NCBI GenBank assembly: GCA_949298635.1
Contig: CASFXG010000015.1
Location: forward strand, 25,868 to 89,867
Direction of reading: 5' to 3'
From: an uncultured Coriobacteriaceae bacterium
GTDB lineage: Bacteria > Actinomycetota > Coriobacteriia > Coriobacteriales > Coriobacteriaceae
Length of the DNA: 64,000 bases
Positions 34,420 through 42,813 of this stretch are shown here, in pieces (the stretch's first letter is position 1; the number at the start of each line of letters is the position of its first letter). The notes below the pieces were generated by a model. That model saw nothing but the letters and a program-made list of their open reading frames with translations, was not told the origin of the DNA and did no database searches. Position numbers and translations under genes: made by a program.

Positions 34420-37296
34420 ATGGGTCTTATTGCGGCACTCGTCTTCATACCGCTCGCTGTAGCGGTATTGCTTATGCTGTTCCGCACCGATCGCGCGCGC
34501 GACGCCATCGTGGTCGTGTCTGCTGCCGCAATCGGCGTGGTGAGCGTCGCGACGGCGGTGGCCTATCTGGGCAAGCCGACGAGCTTCGCGTTCACGCCAG
34601 AGCTCTCGCTTGCAGGGAATTACGTCGCCGTTGCGGTCGACCTCTTCCTCTGCGGCTTCGTGTTCGTGCAGGCGATTCGCTGCCGCAACCGCACCATGCT
34701 CGTGCTCTCTGCTGTCCAGCTCGCGGTTTCGATCTGGTGCGGGTCGTTCGCCCTGCATCCGGAAGATGCCAGCGCCGCGCCCATGTACATCGACACCCTT
34801 TCGGTCATCATGGTGCTCATCGTGGGTCTCGTGGGCAGCGCGATCTGCATCTACGCGCTCGGCTACATGAAGGATTTCCAGCATCATGAGGACGAGGCGG
34901 CGCAGAAGCGCGGCGAGCAGGCGCAAGACCGTCGCCACCAGTTCATCGCCCTCATGTTCCTCTTCCTTTCCGCGATGTTCATCATCGTGACGGCGGACAA
35001 CCTCGACTGGCTCGTCGCGGGTTGGGAGATCACCACCGTCTGCTCGTACCTCATGATCGGCTTCACGCGCACGGCGGACGCCAAGCGCAGCGCCACGCTC
35101 CAGATCAACCTCAACATGGTGGGTGGTCTGGCGTTTCACGTGGCGCTCGTGATGCTGCACATCGCGGGCGTGCCGCTTGCAATCAACAGCCTTGCCGATA
35201 TCGCGGCAGGCCCGCAGGCGTCGCTGCTCATCATGCCGCTGCTCATGCTCTCCATCGCCGGCCTCACCAAGGCGGCGCAGATGCCGTTCCACAAGTGGCT
35301 GCTCGGCGCCATGGTCGCACCCACGCCCACGAGCGCGTTGCTGCATTCATCGACCATGGTCAAGGCAGGCGTGTTCCTGCTCGTGAAGCTCGCCCCGCTT
35401 TATATGGTGTATCCGGCGGCCTCCATCATGGTGGTCACTGTGGGCGGCGTGACGTTTGTGCTCTGCAGCTTCCTCGCCATCAGCCAGAGCAACGCGAAGC
35501 GCGTGCTCGCCTATTCCACGATCGCGAACCTCGGCCTCATCTCCGCCTGCGCGGGCGTGGGCACTGCCGAGGCGGTCTGGGCGGCCGTGTTCCTCATCAT
35601 CTTCCACACGGTGTCCAAGTCGATCCTCTTTTTGTGCGTGGGTACGGTCGAGCATCGCATCGGCAGCCGCAACATCGAAGACATGGACGGGCTCTTCGCG
35701 CGCCTACCGCACCTTACGCGCTTCATGATGCTCGGCATCCTCGGCATGTTCGTGGCGCCGTTCGGCATGCTCATCTCCAAGTGGGCGACGCTCGTGTCGT
35801 TCGCCGAGACGGGCAACGTAATCTTCCTCATTCTGCTCGCGTTTGGCTCGGCGGCGACGTTCTTCTTCTGGGCGAAATGGCTCGGTAAGCTCGCCGGCGT
35901 GCCGCAGCGGGCTGAAAACGTCGAGGGCGCCGTGCACAAGAGCGAGTGGTTCGCCATCGGCTTCATCGCCGTGCTGCTCCTGGGCTGCTGCTTGGGGCTC
36001 CCGGTGATCTCCACGCAGGTTGTAAGCCCCTACCTCGAGTACGTGTTCCAGAGCAGCCCGCAGTTCATCGGCGTCGACAACATGGTCATCATGGTCGTCA
36101 TTGTGGCCTTTATCGCCATCGTGCTGCTTACCCCGTGGGGGCGCGCGACCAAGAAGCGCCGCGTCGAGGTCTACCTGGGCGGTACCTGCACCGATCCCGA
36201 CAGCCGCCGCTTCCACGGCGCCATGGGCCGCACCATGACGTCCACGAAGCGCAACTGGTACATGGAAGACGTCTTCCCCGAGGGGCTCCTCACGAACATC
36301 GGCCTCGTCGTGACGACGGCCATCCTGCTCATGGCGTTCGCTGCCACCTTCATCTTCGATGCGGACTTCCTCTCGGCGAGCTCGTTCTACATGGAACGCA
36401 CCGTGCTCCTCGTGGGGCCGGAGCTGCCGGGTCTTCTGCTGGGCGTCGTCGTGTTTGCCGTGTGCGCACCGGTTCTGGGCTGCCTGCTCGACGGCCTCGA
36501 CCGCAAGGTGAGTGCGCACATGCAGGGACGCGTCGGTCCCAAGTTGTTGCAGCCCTACTATGATGTGCGCAAGCTGCTGGGTAAGGAAGACGCAAGCGTC
36601 AATGCCGTCGACGAGGCGTACGTGACGTGCGCACTCATCTTCTGCATGCTCGCGGGCGGCATGTTCGTCTCGGGCTCGAACCTGCTCATGTGCATCTTCC
36701 TCGTGACGCTTGCCACGCTCTTCATCATCATTTCGGCGTACTCTGCGCGCAGCCCCTTCGCCGACACCGGCGCCGACCGCGAGTGCTTGCAGGTTATGAG
36801 CTACGAGCCCATGCTCCTCATCATGTCCGTGGGCTTCTTCACCGCTACGCAGTCCTTCGACGTGGCGCAGCTCTGGAACCTCGATATGCCGATTATCGTG
36901 TCGCTCATGCCGATCTTCTGCGGCCTCTTGTTCATCCTCACGATCAAGCTACGCAAGAGCCCGTTCGACCTCTCGTACAGCCATCATGCGCACCAGGAGC
37001 TCGTTAAGGGAATTACGACCGAGATGAGTGGCCGCACGCTCGCCAAGGTCGAGATCATGCACTGGTGCGAGAGCGTGCTCTTCCTCATGTGGGTGGGCAT
37101 GTTCTTCGTGTGGAACAACCCCGCCTCGATCGTGCTCGCCGTGGCCGTCGTTGCTGTGACCTGGTTCTTCGAGGTCTTCATCGACAACAACTTCGCCCGC
37201 ATGAAGTGGCAGAGCTGTCTTAAGTACGCATGGGTCGTCGCGCTCGTCGTGGGCGTCGTGAACCTGTTCTACGTGCTCATCACCCCGTTCATCTAG
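34420..37296 (+). CDS. Ech-type hydrogenase membrane subunit: fused EchA (NuoL-like) and EchB (NuoH-like)
   Basis: One frame of 958 codons encodes two membrane subunits that are normally separate. Residues 1 to about 640 are a NuoL/HyfB-type antiporter-like subunit, with the proton-path Glu in GWEITTVCSYLMIGF and Lys residues in AGLTKAAQMPFHKWLLGAMV and STMVKAGVFLLVK. After a helix (VVTTAILLMAFAATFIF) the C-terminal 290 residues are NuoH-like: GLLLGVVVFAVCAPVLGCLL, LDRKVSAHMQGRVGPKLLQP (His700 where Arg is common), and KLRKSPFDLSYSHHAHQELV. The length equals the sum of a typical EchA and EchB. Together they would anchor the hydrogenase and translocate protons or sodium ions. echC-F follow in the usual order. 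Confidence 0.9.
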   Translation: MGLIAALVFIPLAVAVLLMLFRTDRARDAIVVVSAAAIGVVSVATAVAYLGKPTSFAFTPELSLAGNYVAVAVDLFLCGFVFVQAIRCRNRTMLVLSAVQLAVSIWCGSFALHPEDASAAPMYIDTLSVIMVLIVGLVGSAICIYALGYMKDFQHHEDEAAQKRGEQAQDRRHQFIALMFLFLSAMFIIVTADNLDWLVAGWEITTVCSYLMIGFTRTADAKRSATLQINLNMVGGLAFHVALVMLHIAGVPLAINSLADIAAGPQASLLIMPLLMLSIAGLTKAAQMPFHKWLLGAMVAPTPTSALLHSSTMVKAGVFLLVKLAPLYMVYPAASIMVVTVGGVTFVLCSFLAISQSNAKRVLAYSTIANLGLISACAGVGTAEAVWAAVFLIIFHTVSKSILFLCVGTVEHRIGSRNIEDMDGLFARLPHLTRFMMLGILGMFVAPFGMLISKWATLVSFAETGNVIFLILLAFGSAATFFFWAKWLGKLAGVPQRAENVEGAVHKSEWFAIGFIAVLLLGCCLGLPVISTQVVSPYLEYVFQSSPQFIGVDNMVIMVVIVAFIAIVLLTPWGRATKKRRVEVYLGGTCTDPDSRRFHGAMGRTMTSTKRNWYMEDVFPEGLLTNIGLVVTTAILLMAFAATFIFDADFLSASSFYMERTVLLVGPELPGLLLGVVVFAVCAPVLGCLLDGLDRKVSAHMQGRVGPKLLQPYYDVRKLLGKEDASVNAVDEAYVTCALIFCMLAGGMFVSGSNLLMCIFLVTLATLFIIISAYSARSPFADTGADRECLQVMSYEPMLLIMSVGFFTATQSFDVAQLWNLDMPIIVSLMPIFCGLLFILTIKLRKSPFDLSYSHHAHQELVKGITTEMSGRTLAKVEIMHWCESVLFLMWVGMFFVWNNPASIVLAVAVVAVTWFFEVFIDNNFARMKWQSCLKYAWVVALVVGVVNLFYVLITPFI

Positions 37297-37308
37297 GAAG
37301 TGAGTGTC

Positions 37309-37706
37309 ATGGGTTATTCTTCGAAATCGCCGTCATCGAGGTCCTCGATTCGCTCATGCCGCTCTACGACATCGAGCGCTTTGGCATCATCAACACCGGC
37401 AACCCTAAGCACGCCGACATTTTCCTCGTCACAGGCGCGGTGAACCACCAGAACATGAACGTGGTGAAGCACATCTACGACCAGATGCTCGAGCCGAAGG
37501 TCGTCGTGGCGTGCGGCATCTGCGCCTGCACGGGCGGCGTGTTCCGCGACGCGTACAACGTGATCGGCGGCGTGGACAAGGCGATCCCCGTGGATGTGTA
37601 TGCGCCGGGCTGCGCGGTGCGGCCGGAGACGATCATCGACGCCGTGCTCAAGGCCGTGGAGATTCTCGACGAGAAGGCGGCCAAGCTCGCCCAGGAAAAG
37701 AAGTAG
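37309..37706 (+). pseudogene. echC: echC, hydrogenase small subunit (NuoB-like), frameshifted near its start
   Basis: ATG 37309 sits where the gene should begin, 13 bases after the fused subunit, and reads MGYSSKSP, a normal EchC opening. This frame then goes out of register and stops after about 45 codons. The conserved body (IEVLDSLMPLYDIERFGI, KHADIFLVTGAVN, EPKVVVACGICACTGGVF, PVDVYAPGCAVRPE) is in another frame starting at 37335. Between P (37330) and I (37335) the family has about 14 residues of the form Wx2Hx5CNGCD, absent here. A deletion of about 40 bp fits spacing and frame. It would remove the CxxC pair that binds the proximal [4Fe-4S] cluster; the other two Cys positions remain. 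It may be a real inactivating lesion or an assembly error. An in-frame upstream ATG (37230) lies inside the previous gene and gives an unrelated N-terminus. Confidence 0.8.
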
Positions 37707-37716
37707 GAGGGCGCGG

Positions 37717-38406
37717 ATGTATACGACCGAATTCGTTGATATCCCCTTGAGCGAGCTGCTCACGCGCGTGCAGACGCTCAAGCACCAGGGGTTCCGCTTC
37801 ATCCAGATGTGCGCCGAGACCACGGCCGCCGGCATCGATTTGCTCTACACGTTCTACGACGAGACCTGCGACAACGCGCTCAGCCTTTGCGTTTATGGCA
37901 TCGATCACGACTCCGAGGTGCCGTCGATCCAGGGGCTCTACTTCGCGGCATTCAGCTACGAGAACGAGACGCACGATCTCTACGGCGTGAACTTCATCAA
38001 CATGCAGCTCAACTTCGGTGGGAACTTCTTCAACGTTGCGTGCGACGAGCCTATGACCATCATCACGCCCGAGATGAAGGCTGAGCGCGAGAAGCTCGCC
38101 AAGCAGCAGGCGGCTGCCGCGGCGAAGGCGCGCAAGGCGGCCGAGGAAGCGCAGGCGGCAGAGGCCGATGGCGCCGCCGGCGAGAAGGCTGCTGCCGTGG
38201 AGGCGGGCAAGAGTGCCGGTGCCGTGGCCGACAAGGCCGACCCGGCTGCCGCTTCCGCCCCTGCCGCCGCTGCGCCCGCGTCCGACGAGGATCGCGCCGC
38301 CAAGATGGAGGCGAAGCTCGCCGCGATGGATCCCGAGAAGGCAGCGAAGGTTCGCGCGGCACTCGCCGCCAAGGCAGCCAAGGCTGCAGCGAAGGATGGT
38401 GAGTAA
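37717..38406 (+). CDS. echD: Ech-type hydrogenase subunit EchD (NuoC-like) with long Ala/Lys tail
   Basis: The 229-residue protein has an N-terminal NuoC-like domain (about 1-120: GFRFIQMCAETTAAGIDLLY, PSIQGLYFAAFSYENETHDL, YGVNFINMQLNFGGNFF), the peripheral-arm subunit that helps dock the catalytic pair. The remaining 105 residues are low-complexity Ala, Lys and Glu, probably helical or disordered, ending KVRAALAAKAAKAAAKDGE. Usual EchD proteins are shorter. The ATG at 37717 follows AGGAGG, 11 bases after echC, and echE starts three bases after its stop. Confidence 0.88.
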   Translation: MYTTEFVDIPLSELLTRVQTLKHQGFRFIQMCAETTAAGIDLLYTFYDETCDNALSLCVYGIDHDSEVPSIQGLYFAAFSYENETHDLYGVNFINMQLNFGGNFFNVACDEPMTIITPEMKAEREKLAKQQAAAAAKARKAAEEAQAAEADGAAGEKAAAVEAGKSAGAVADKADPAAASAPAAAAPASDEDRAAKMEAKLAAMDPEKAAKVRAALAAKAAKAAAKDGE

Positions 38407-38408
38407 GC

Positions 38409-39497
38409 ATGGCAACCCGTTCGGTTCTTCCCTTCGGCCCGCAGCACCCGGTGCTTCCCGAGCCGATCCACCTTGACCTCGTCGTGCAGGATGAACATGT
38501 CATCGAGGCGATTCCGCAGATTGGCTTCGTGCATCGCGGTCTCGAGAAGCTCGTCGAGAAGCGCGACTTCAACCAGTTCGTCTATGTGGCGGAGCGCACG
38601 TGCGGCATCTGCAGCGCCGGACACGGCTGGGGCTACGTGAGCGCTACCGAGAAGCTCCTGGGGCTCGAGATGCCTCGCCGTGTTGAGTATCTGCGCACGA
38701 TCATCGAGGAGCTCTCGCGCATCCACTCGCACTTGCTGTGGCTCGGTCTGCTTGCCGACGCCTTCGGTTTCGAATCGCTCTTCAACCACTGCTGGCGTCT
38801 GCGCGAGACCATCCTCGATATCTTCCAGCGCACCTGCGGCGGTCGCATCATCCTCTCGATCATGATCGTGGGCGGCATGGCGCACGATATCGAAGACTCC
38901 GAGCTGCGCGCCATCTGCGAGAAGCTCGATTCGCTTAAGCGCGACTACAACGAGATCGTCAATACCATGCTGAACGACGCCTCGGTGAAGGACCGCCTAT
39001 GCGGCGTAGGCTACATTAGCTTCGAGGACGCGCTCGAGCTTTCGATGGTCGGCCCCTTCGCGAAGGGTTCCGGCGTGGAACACGACATGCGCACCACCGG
39101 CTACAGCGCTTATGGCGACCTGGAGCATTTCGAGCCCATCATCTCGAACGAGTGCGACTGCTATGCGCGCTGCAAGGTGCGCTGCGCCGAGATTCCGCAG
39201 GCCATCGACATCATCAAGGAACTCTTCGCGAAGATTCCGAACGACGGCATCGGCGGAAAGCCGAAGGCGAAGGTCGTACCCGAGGGTCAGAGCCACGTGC
39301 TCATCGAGCAGCCGCGGGGCGAGGCGTTCTACTACGTGCGCGGCAACGGTACGAAGTACCTCGACCGCTTCCGCCTGCGCACCCCAACGTCGCAGAACCT
39401 CGGCGGTTTGGTGCGCGCGCTGCAGGGCGTCGACCTCGCCGACGTGCCGATGATTATCCTTACCATCGACCCGTGCATCAGCTGCACGGAAAGGTAG
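38409..39497 (+). CDS. echE: Ech-type [NiFe]-hydrogenase large subunit (NuoD-like)
   Basis: The 362-residue catalytic subunit keeps both nickel-binding motifs: CGIC at 65-68 (ERTCGICSAGHG) and CISC at 356-359 (DPCISCTER) at the extreme C-terminus. This marks a true group 4 hydrogenase, as opposed to complex I NuoD, which has lost them. Other family motifs are LPFGPQHPVLPEP, GFVHRGLEKL, SRIHSHLLWLGLLADAFGFE and PRGEAFYYVRGNG. The enzyme couples ferredoxin oxidation to proton reduction (or the reverse). No C-terminal extension for endopeptidase cleavage is present, as expected for Ech. No hyp maturation genes lie in the window. Confidence 0.94.
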   Translation: MATRSVLPFGPQHPVLPEPIHLDLVVQDEHVIEAIPQIGFVHRGLEKLVEKRDFNQFVYVAERTCGICSAGHGWGYVSATEKLLGLEMPRRVEYLRTIIEELSRIHSHLLWLGLLADAFGFESLFNHCWRLRETILDIFQRTCGGRIILSIMIVGGMAHDIEDSELRAICEKLDSLKRDYNEIVNTMLNDASVKDRLCGVGYISFEDALELSMVGPFAKGSGVEHDMRTTGYSAYGDLEHFEPIISNECDCYARCKVRCAEIPQAIDIIKELFAKIPNDGIGGKPKAKVVPEGQSHVLIEQPRGEAFYYVRGNGTKYLDRFRLRTPTSQNLGGLVRALQGVDLADVPMIILTIDPCISCTER

Positions 39498-39503
39498 GCG
39501 GGA

Positions 39504-40055
39504 ATGGGAACTTTCAAGCTGGGGAAGATGACGCTCCGCTCGCTTATGCACAAGCCGGTGACGGTGCGCTACCCGTATGAGAAGCGCGACTTCGAGAAGC
39601 TCTTCCCGCAGATGCGCGGCCATGTGGTAAACGATATCGACGCGTGCATCCTGTGCGGCATGTGCCAGCGCGTGTGCCCGGTGGGCGCGATCACCGTCGA
39701 CCGCAAGGCCGGCGACTGGACGATCAACCCCTATAGCTGCATCCAATGTGCAAGCTGCACGCATGAGTGTCCGAAGAACTGCCTGTCTATGGGCTTATGG
39801 CCAACCGAGCCCACGACGGAGATCTCTTCGATTACCCTGCACAAGGACATGCCTGCGAAGCCGGCGAAGGCAGCGGGCGCTGCCGCTAAGGCGGATGGCA
39901 CCGCTTCTGCCGGAGCCGCCACGACCGCCGCGAAGCCCAAACGCGAGCTCACGCCCGAGCAGCAGGCGCGCGTCGAGGCCGCCCGCAAGGCCGCTGCCGA
40001 CAAGAAGGCCGCCAAAGCTGCTGCGGAAGCTGCCGGAGAGACCGCCGTGGAATAA
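39504..40055 (+). CDS. echF: Ech-type hydrogenase ferredoxin subunit EchF (NuoI-like) with Ala/Lys tail
   Basis: The 183-residue protein carries two [4Fe-4S] motifs, CILCGMCQRVCP (about 48-59) and CIQCASCTHECP (about 78-89), which relay electrons between soluble ferredoxin and the small subunit. A C-terminal tail of about 75 residues is rich in Ala, Lys and Pro (for example PAKPAKAAGAAAKADG), echoing the tail on EchD. It closes the operon. Confidence 0.92.
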   Translation: MGTFKLGKMTLRSLMHKPVTVRYPYEKRDFEKLFPQMRGHVVNDIDACILCGMCQRVCPVGAITVDRKAGDWTINPYSCIQCASCTHECPKNCLSMGLWPTEPTTEISSITLHKDMPAKPAKAAGAAAKADGTASAGAATTAAKPKRELTPEQQARVEAARKAAADKKAAKAAAEAAGETAVE

Positions 40056-40078
40056 ATAACCGACTGAACCGTCGAGAG

Positions 40079-40112
40079 AACCGCCTTCCGGGATGCCGGA
40101 GGGCGGTTTTTT
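40079..40112 (+). terminator. Terminator of the hydrogenase operon
   Basis: A stem AACCGCCTTCCGG/CCGGAGGGCGGTT with one mismatch and a four-base loop is followed by TTTT. It separates echF from the convergent murE gene. Confidence 0.85.
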
Positions 40113-40150
40113 CGTTTATCTCTCAGGAGCAAGAAGCCGCAGGCGGCGTG

Positions 40151-41734
40151 CTACTTGATAAGTTTCCGCGCGAGCGCGAGGTCGCTCTTCACCTCGGGAT
40201 ATTCGTCGCCACGGTGTTGGCGGGTCTCGTCGCCCTTGGCAAGGAGCAACACGACGCTTTCTCCGTCATGCGCGTAGGCGTCGTGGATGGCATGGGCGAC
40301 GGCTTCCTCGCGGTCGCAGATGATTATATGCTCAACACCCGCGGGCGTATGGGAAGCGAGTTCGGCGCAGATATCCTCAACGCGCTCGTGTGCAGGATCC
40401 TCTTCGGTATAGATGAGGAGGTCGGCATACTGCCCTGCGATGCGCGGCAGAGCTTCGCGGCGTTCGACCGCCTTGTCACCGGGCGCTCCGAAGAGGGCGA
40501 TGATACGTCTGCCGGGATATTCCTTTTGCACCGACGAGAACAGTGCCTGGTACGAGAGCTCGTTATGCGCGTAGTCGATGATGGCGACGACGCGTCGGTC
40601 GGCTGAAGCGACGACTTCCATGCGGCCGGGAACGCGGAGATGGGCCAAGCCTTGCACGATGGCATCTTCCGGCACGCCCAGGAGTTGCGCGCAGGTGATG
40701 GCGGCAAGCGCGTTTTCTACGTTGAATAGACCGGGGATGCCAAGATCAATGTGCATCTCGGAATGCGGCGCAAACGTGCGGTCGATAGCGGCGCCATGTC
40801 CTTTGCCATGCGTTAGCGCATCGAACGAGCAGCCGGTAGGAGTGGGTTCGATGTGCTGCGCCTGCACGTCCGCAGGCACCCCGTCGACCGTGCTCAGCGT
40901 GAGTACGTTCTGCGCGGCGCGGGAAGCCTCGAGCACACGCTCTGCGTGCTCGCTTCCCAGGTTTACCACAGCGGTCGTGCACTGGTCGAAAATCCGCAGC
41001 TTGGATGTGAAGTAGTCCTCAAAATCGGGGTGCTCGATGCTCGAGATGTGATCGCGGCCGATATTCAAGAACACGGCGATCTCGAAGGGAACCCCGAGCA
41101 CGCGGTCGTACTTGAGTCCCTGGCTCGAGACCTCCATGACCATGATGGAGCGGCCAGAGCGCGCAGTGTTCCATAGATGACGCCATAGCTCGGGTGCTTC
41201 GGGAGTCGTGTTGTGGCTCTCGTAGCGCTCGACACCGTCGTCCGTTTCGATTGAGCCGAGAATCGAGGTCTCCATGCCCGCTGCCTCAAAAATAGAGCGC
41301 AGCATGTAGGCAGTGGTGGATTTGCCCTTCGTACCGGTTATGCCCACGATGTGCAGGTTGTGCTCAGGATGGCCGTAGACCTCGGGTGCGACGAGCGCCA
41401 TGGCGCAGCGGACGTCGGAAACAGCGAGGCAGGGAAGGTGCGGGGCGGCGGTGGCAAGCTCATCGTAGGCAGATTCGCTGCAGAGGTATGCCGCAGCTCC
41501 CGCCTCGGCAGCTGAGGTGAGGTAGGTGGGGTTGAAGGCTGCTCCCTTGCACACGAATAGGTTGCCCGCTTCGACTTCGCGCGAGTCGACAGTCATACCG
41601 AGCACCGTGCTCGTTTCATTTCCATGGCAGGTGACGGAAACATGCGCTTGGCGCAGCGTTTCCGCTAGCTGGTGCAAGGTGACGCGGGGTAGAGAGACGC
41701 CCCCGGAAGAAAGCGATGGTGTGGCGGCAGACAC
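40151..41734 (-). CDS. murE: UDP-N-acetylmuramoyl-tripeptide synthetase (MurE)
   Basis: The 527-residue cytoplasmic ligase adds the third residue, a diamino acid, to UDP-MurNAc-L-Ala-D-Glu. The ATP loop is GITGTKGKSTTAYML; SHNTTPEAPELW and MEVSSQGLKYDRV match the central domain, and DYAHNELSYQALF and FGAPGDKAVERREALPRIAG the C-terminal domain. The specificity loop reads TEEDPAHERVEDI. The DNPR motif typical of meso-diaminopimelate enzymes is absent, so L-Lys, L-Orn or another diamino acid is more likely. It starts with GTG 41734 behind GAGGAGG. It stands alone rather than in a division cluster. Confidence 0.9.
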   Translation of the reverse strand: MSAATPSLSSGGVSLPRVTLHQLAETLRQAHVSVTCHGNETSTVLGMTVDSREVEAGNLFVCKGAAFNPTYLTSAAEAGAAAYLCSESAYDELATAAPHLPCLAVSDVRCAMALVAPEVYGHPEHNLHIVGITGTKGKSTTAYMLRSIFEAAGMETSILGSIETDDGVERYESHNTTPEAPELWRHLWNTARSGRSIMVMEVSSQGLKYDRVLGVPFEIAVFLNIGRDHISSIEHPDFEDYFTSKLRIFDQCTTAVVNLGSEHAERVLEASRAAQNVLTLSTVDGVPADVQAQHIEPTPTGCSFDALTHGKGHGAAIDRTFAPHSEMHIDLGIPGLFNVENALAAITCAQLLGVPEDAIVQGLAHLRVPGRMEVVASADRRVVAIIDYAHNELSYQALFSSVQKEYPGRRIIALFGAPGDKAVERREALPRIAGQYADLLIYTEEDPAHERVEDICAELASHTPAGVEHIIICDREEAVAHAIHDAYAHDGESVVLLLAKGDETRQHRGDEYPEVKSDLALARKLIK

Positions 41735-41939
41735 GATGCCTCCTCGGCTTGAACGACGAACAGTGCCGACAACCCCTCATTATACCGAGCGTGCTTACAT
41801 GCCGTGCCGGCGCTCCTTGATACAATCATTACTAAACAAGAGCGTTATCACGTGCTTGCAAGCGATACGATAAAGGACATATGTGTTACCGCGTACCGGC
41901 AAGTTGTTGGTGCCGGCACAGTTCTTCGCAGGAGCGAAA
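41735..41939. other. Divergent gap between murE and phosphatase genes
   Basis: A 205-base AT-richer gap that must hold two divergent promoters. TTGATACAAT near 41817 is suggestive, but I could not assign a -35/-10 pair with confidence. Confidence 0.3.
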
Positions 41940-42707
41940 GTGGTAGATCTGAATAGGACGTTGGAGTTGAAAGGCGCCCGGAACGTGCGCGACCTCGGCG
42001 GCTATCCGTATGGTACTGAGGAAGGAGCCACGGGCACGACGGCATTCGGAGCGTTTCTGCGTGCGGGTTCGCTCAGCGGGCTTCGCGGTGCAGATTTCGC
42101 GCGGCTTGAGCGCTACGGACTGCGCCGTGTCATCGATGTTCGAAGCTCGTTCGAGACGCGTCATTGGCCCGATCCCTTTGCAGGGAAGGGACATCCGAAT
42201 GTCGGATATGTACACATTCCCATGCTCGACCAGCTCAATTCGAGTGGCATGCGCGGACAGATCCCCGTGCGTATGTCCGATGTATACCTGCAACTCCTCG
42301 ACAACGATGCGGATAGTTTCCGTTGCGTTTTCGAGGCGCTCGATTTGGACGACGAGCCTGGTTGCGTACTTTTCCACTGCCGTGCGGGCAAAGATAGGAC
42401 GGGCGTCATCGCGATGCTGTTGCTGGGGCTCGCGGGCGTGTCGGATGAGGACATCGTGCGCGATTATGCGGCGACCGGCTCTGCCATGACGCCGAGTATG
42501 TGGGTGCAGCGCGCGCTGGTGACGATCATCTTGCGCAAGCGCATCCCTCGTTCATTGTTCGTGGCGCATGCTGAAGAGATGGAGCGCACGCTCGAGCATC
42601 TGCATGAATGTTATGGCACGGCGCGCGCGTATCTAGAGGCATATGCCGGCGTGGCACCGGATGTGCTCGATCGCCTTGCCGCTCGCCTGCGTGGCCAGGG
42701 GGCATGA
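41940..42707 (+). CDS. Tyrosine/serine protein phosphatase, dual-specificity type
   Basis: The 255-residue enzyme has the CX5R phosphatase loop HCRAGKDRTG with nucleophile Cys147 and Arg153. The opening LELKGARNVRDLGGYPYGTE and FLRAGSLSGL are typical of the bacterial LipA/Mptp-like phosphatase family (PF13350-type). Substrates may be phosphotyrosine proteins or phosphoinositides. GTG 41940 follows AGGAG at five bases; longer in-frame starts exist upstream but lack a ribosome site. The TGA stop is the first codon of the repeat element downstream. Confidence 0.88.
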   Translation: MVDLNRTLELKGARNVRDLGGYPYGTEEGATGTTAFGAFLRAGSLSGLRGADFARLERYGLRRVIDVRSSFETRHWPDPFAGKGHPNVGYVHIPMLDQLNSSGMRGQIPVRMSDVYLQLLDNDADSFRCVFEALDLDDEPGCVLFHCRAGKDRTGVIAMLLLGLAGVSDEDIVRDYAATGSAMTPSMWVQRALVTIILRKRIPRSLFVAHAEEMERTLEHLHECYGTARAYLEAYAGVAPDVLDRLAARLRGQGA

Positions 42708-42798
42708 CCCAATTAGGGACAGGTGCATTTTGGGACATGTCGCATGTAACATTACCCCAGGGGCTTTTTTGTAAAAGTCCCTGGGGTAATGTTACATG
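42705..42798. repeat. REP-like element plus 20-bp perfect palindrome
   Basis: GGGACAGGTGCATTTTGGGA (42716 onward) begins at the phosphatase TGA, exactly as after the YfcC gene. It is followed by an inverted repeat, CATGTAACATTACCCCAGGG (42743-42762) and its complement (42779-42798), around a 16-base loop with a T-run. It sits between convergent genes and can serve as a terminator for both. Confidence 0.85.
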
Positions 42799-42813
42799 CT
42801 TTGTCCGCAGCCC

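Noticed and set aside
37309..37345. Programmed frameshifting to express echC
   Set aside because: I see no slippery heptamer plus downstream structure, and a shift would still leave out the conserved CxxC region; a deletion explains both.
37230..37706. Start of echC at the in-frame ATG 37230
   Set aside because: It lies inside the fused membrane-subunit gene, has no ribosome site, and gives an N-terminus (GRRARRGRREP) unlike any small subunit. The correct start sequence is present in another frame at 37309.
34420..40055. Respiratory complex I (nuo) instead of hydrogenase
   Set aside because: The large subunit keeps both nickel-binding CxxC pairs and there are no NuoE-G, A, J or K genes; six-subunit Ech order fits.
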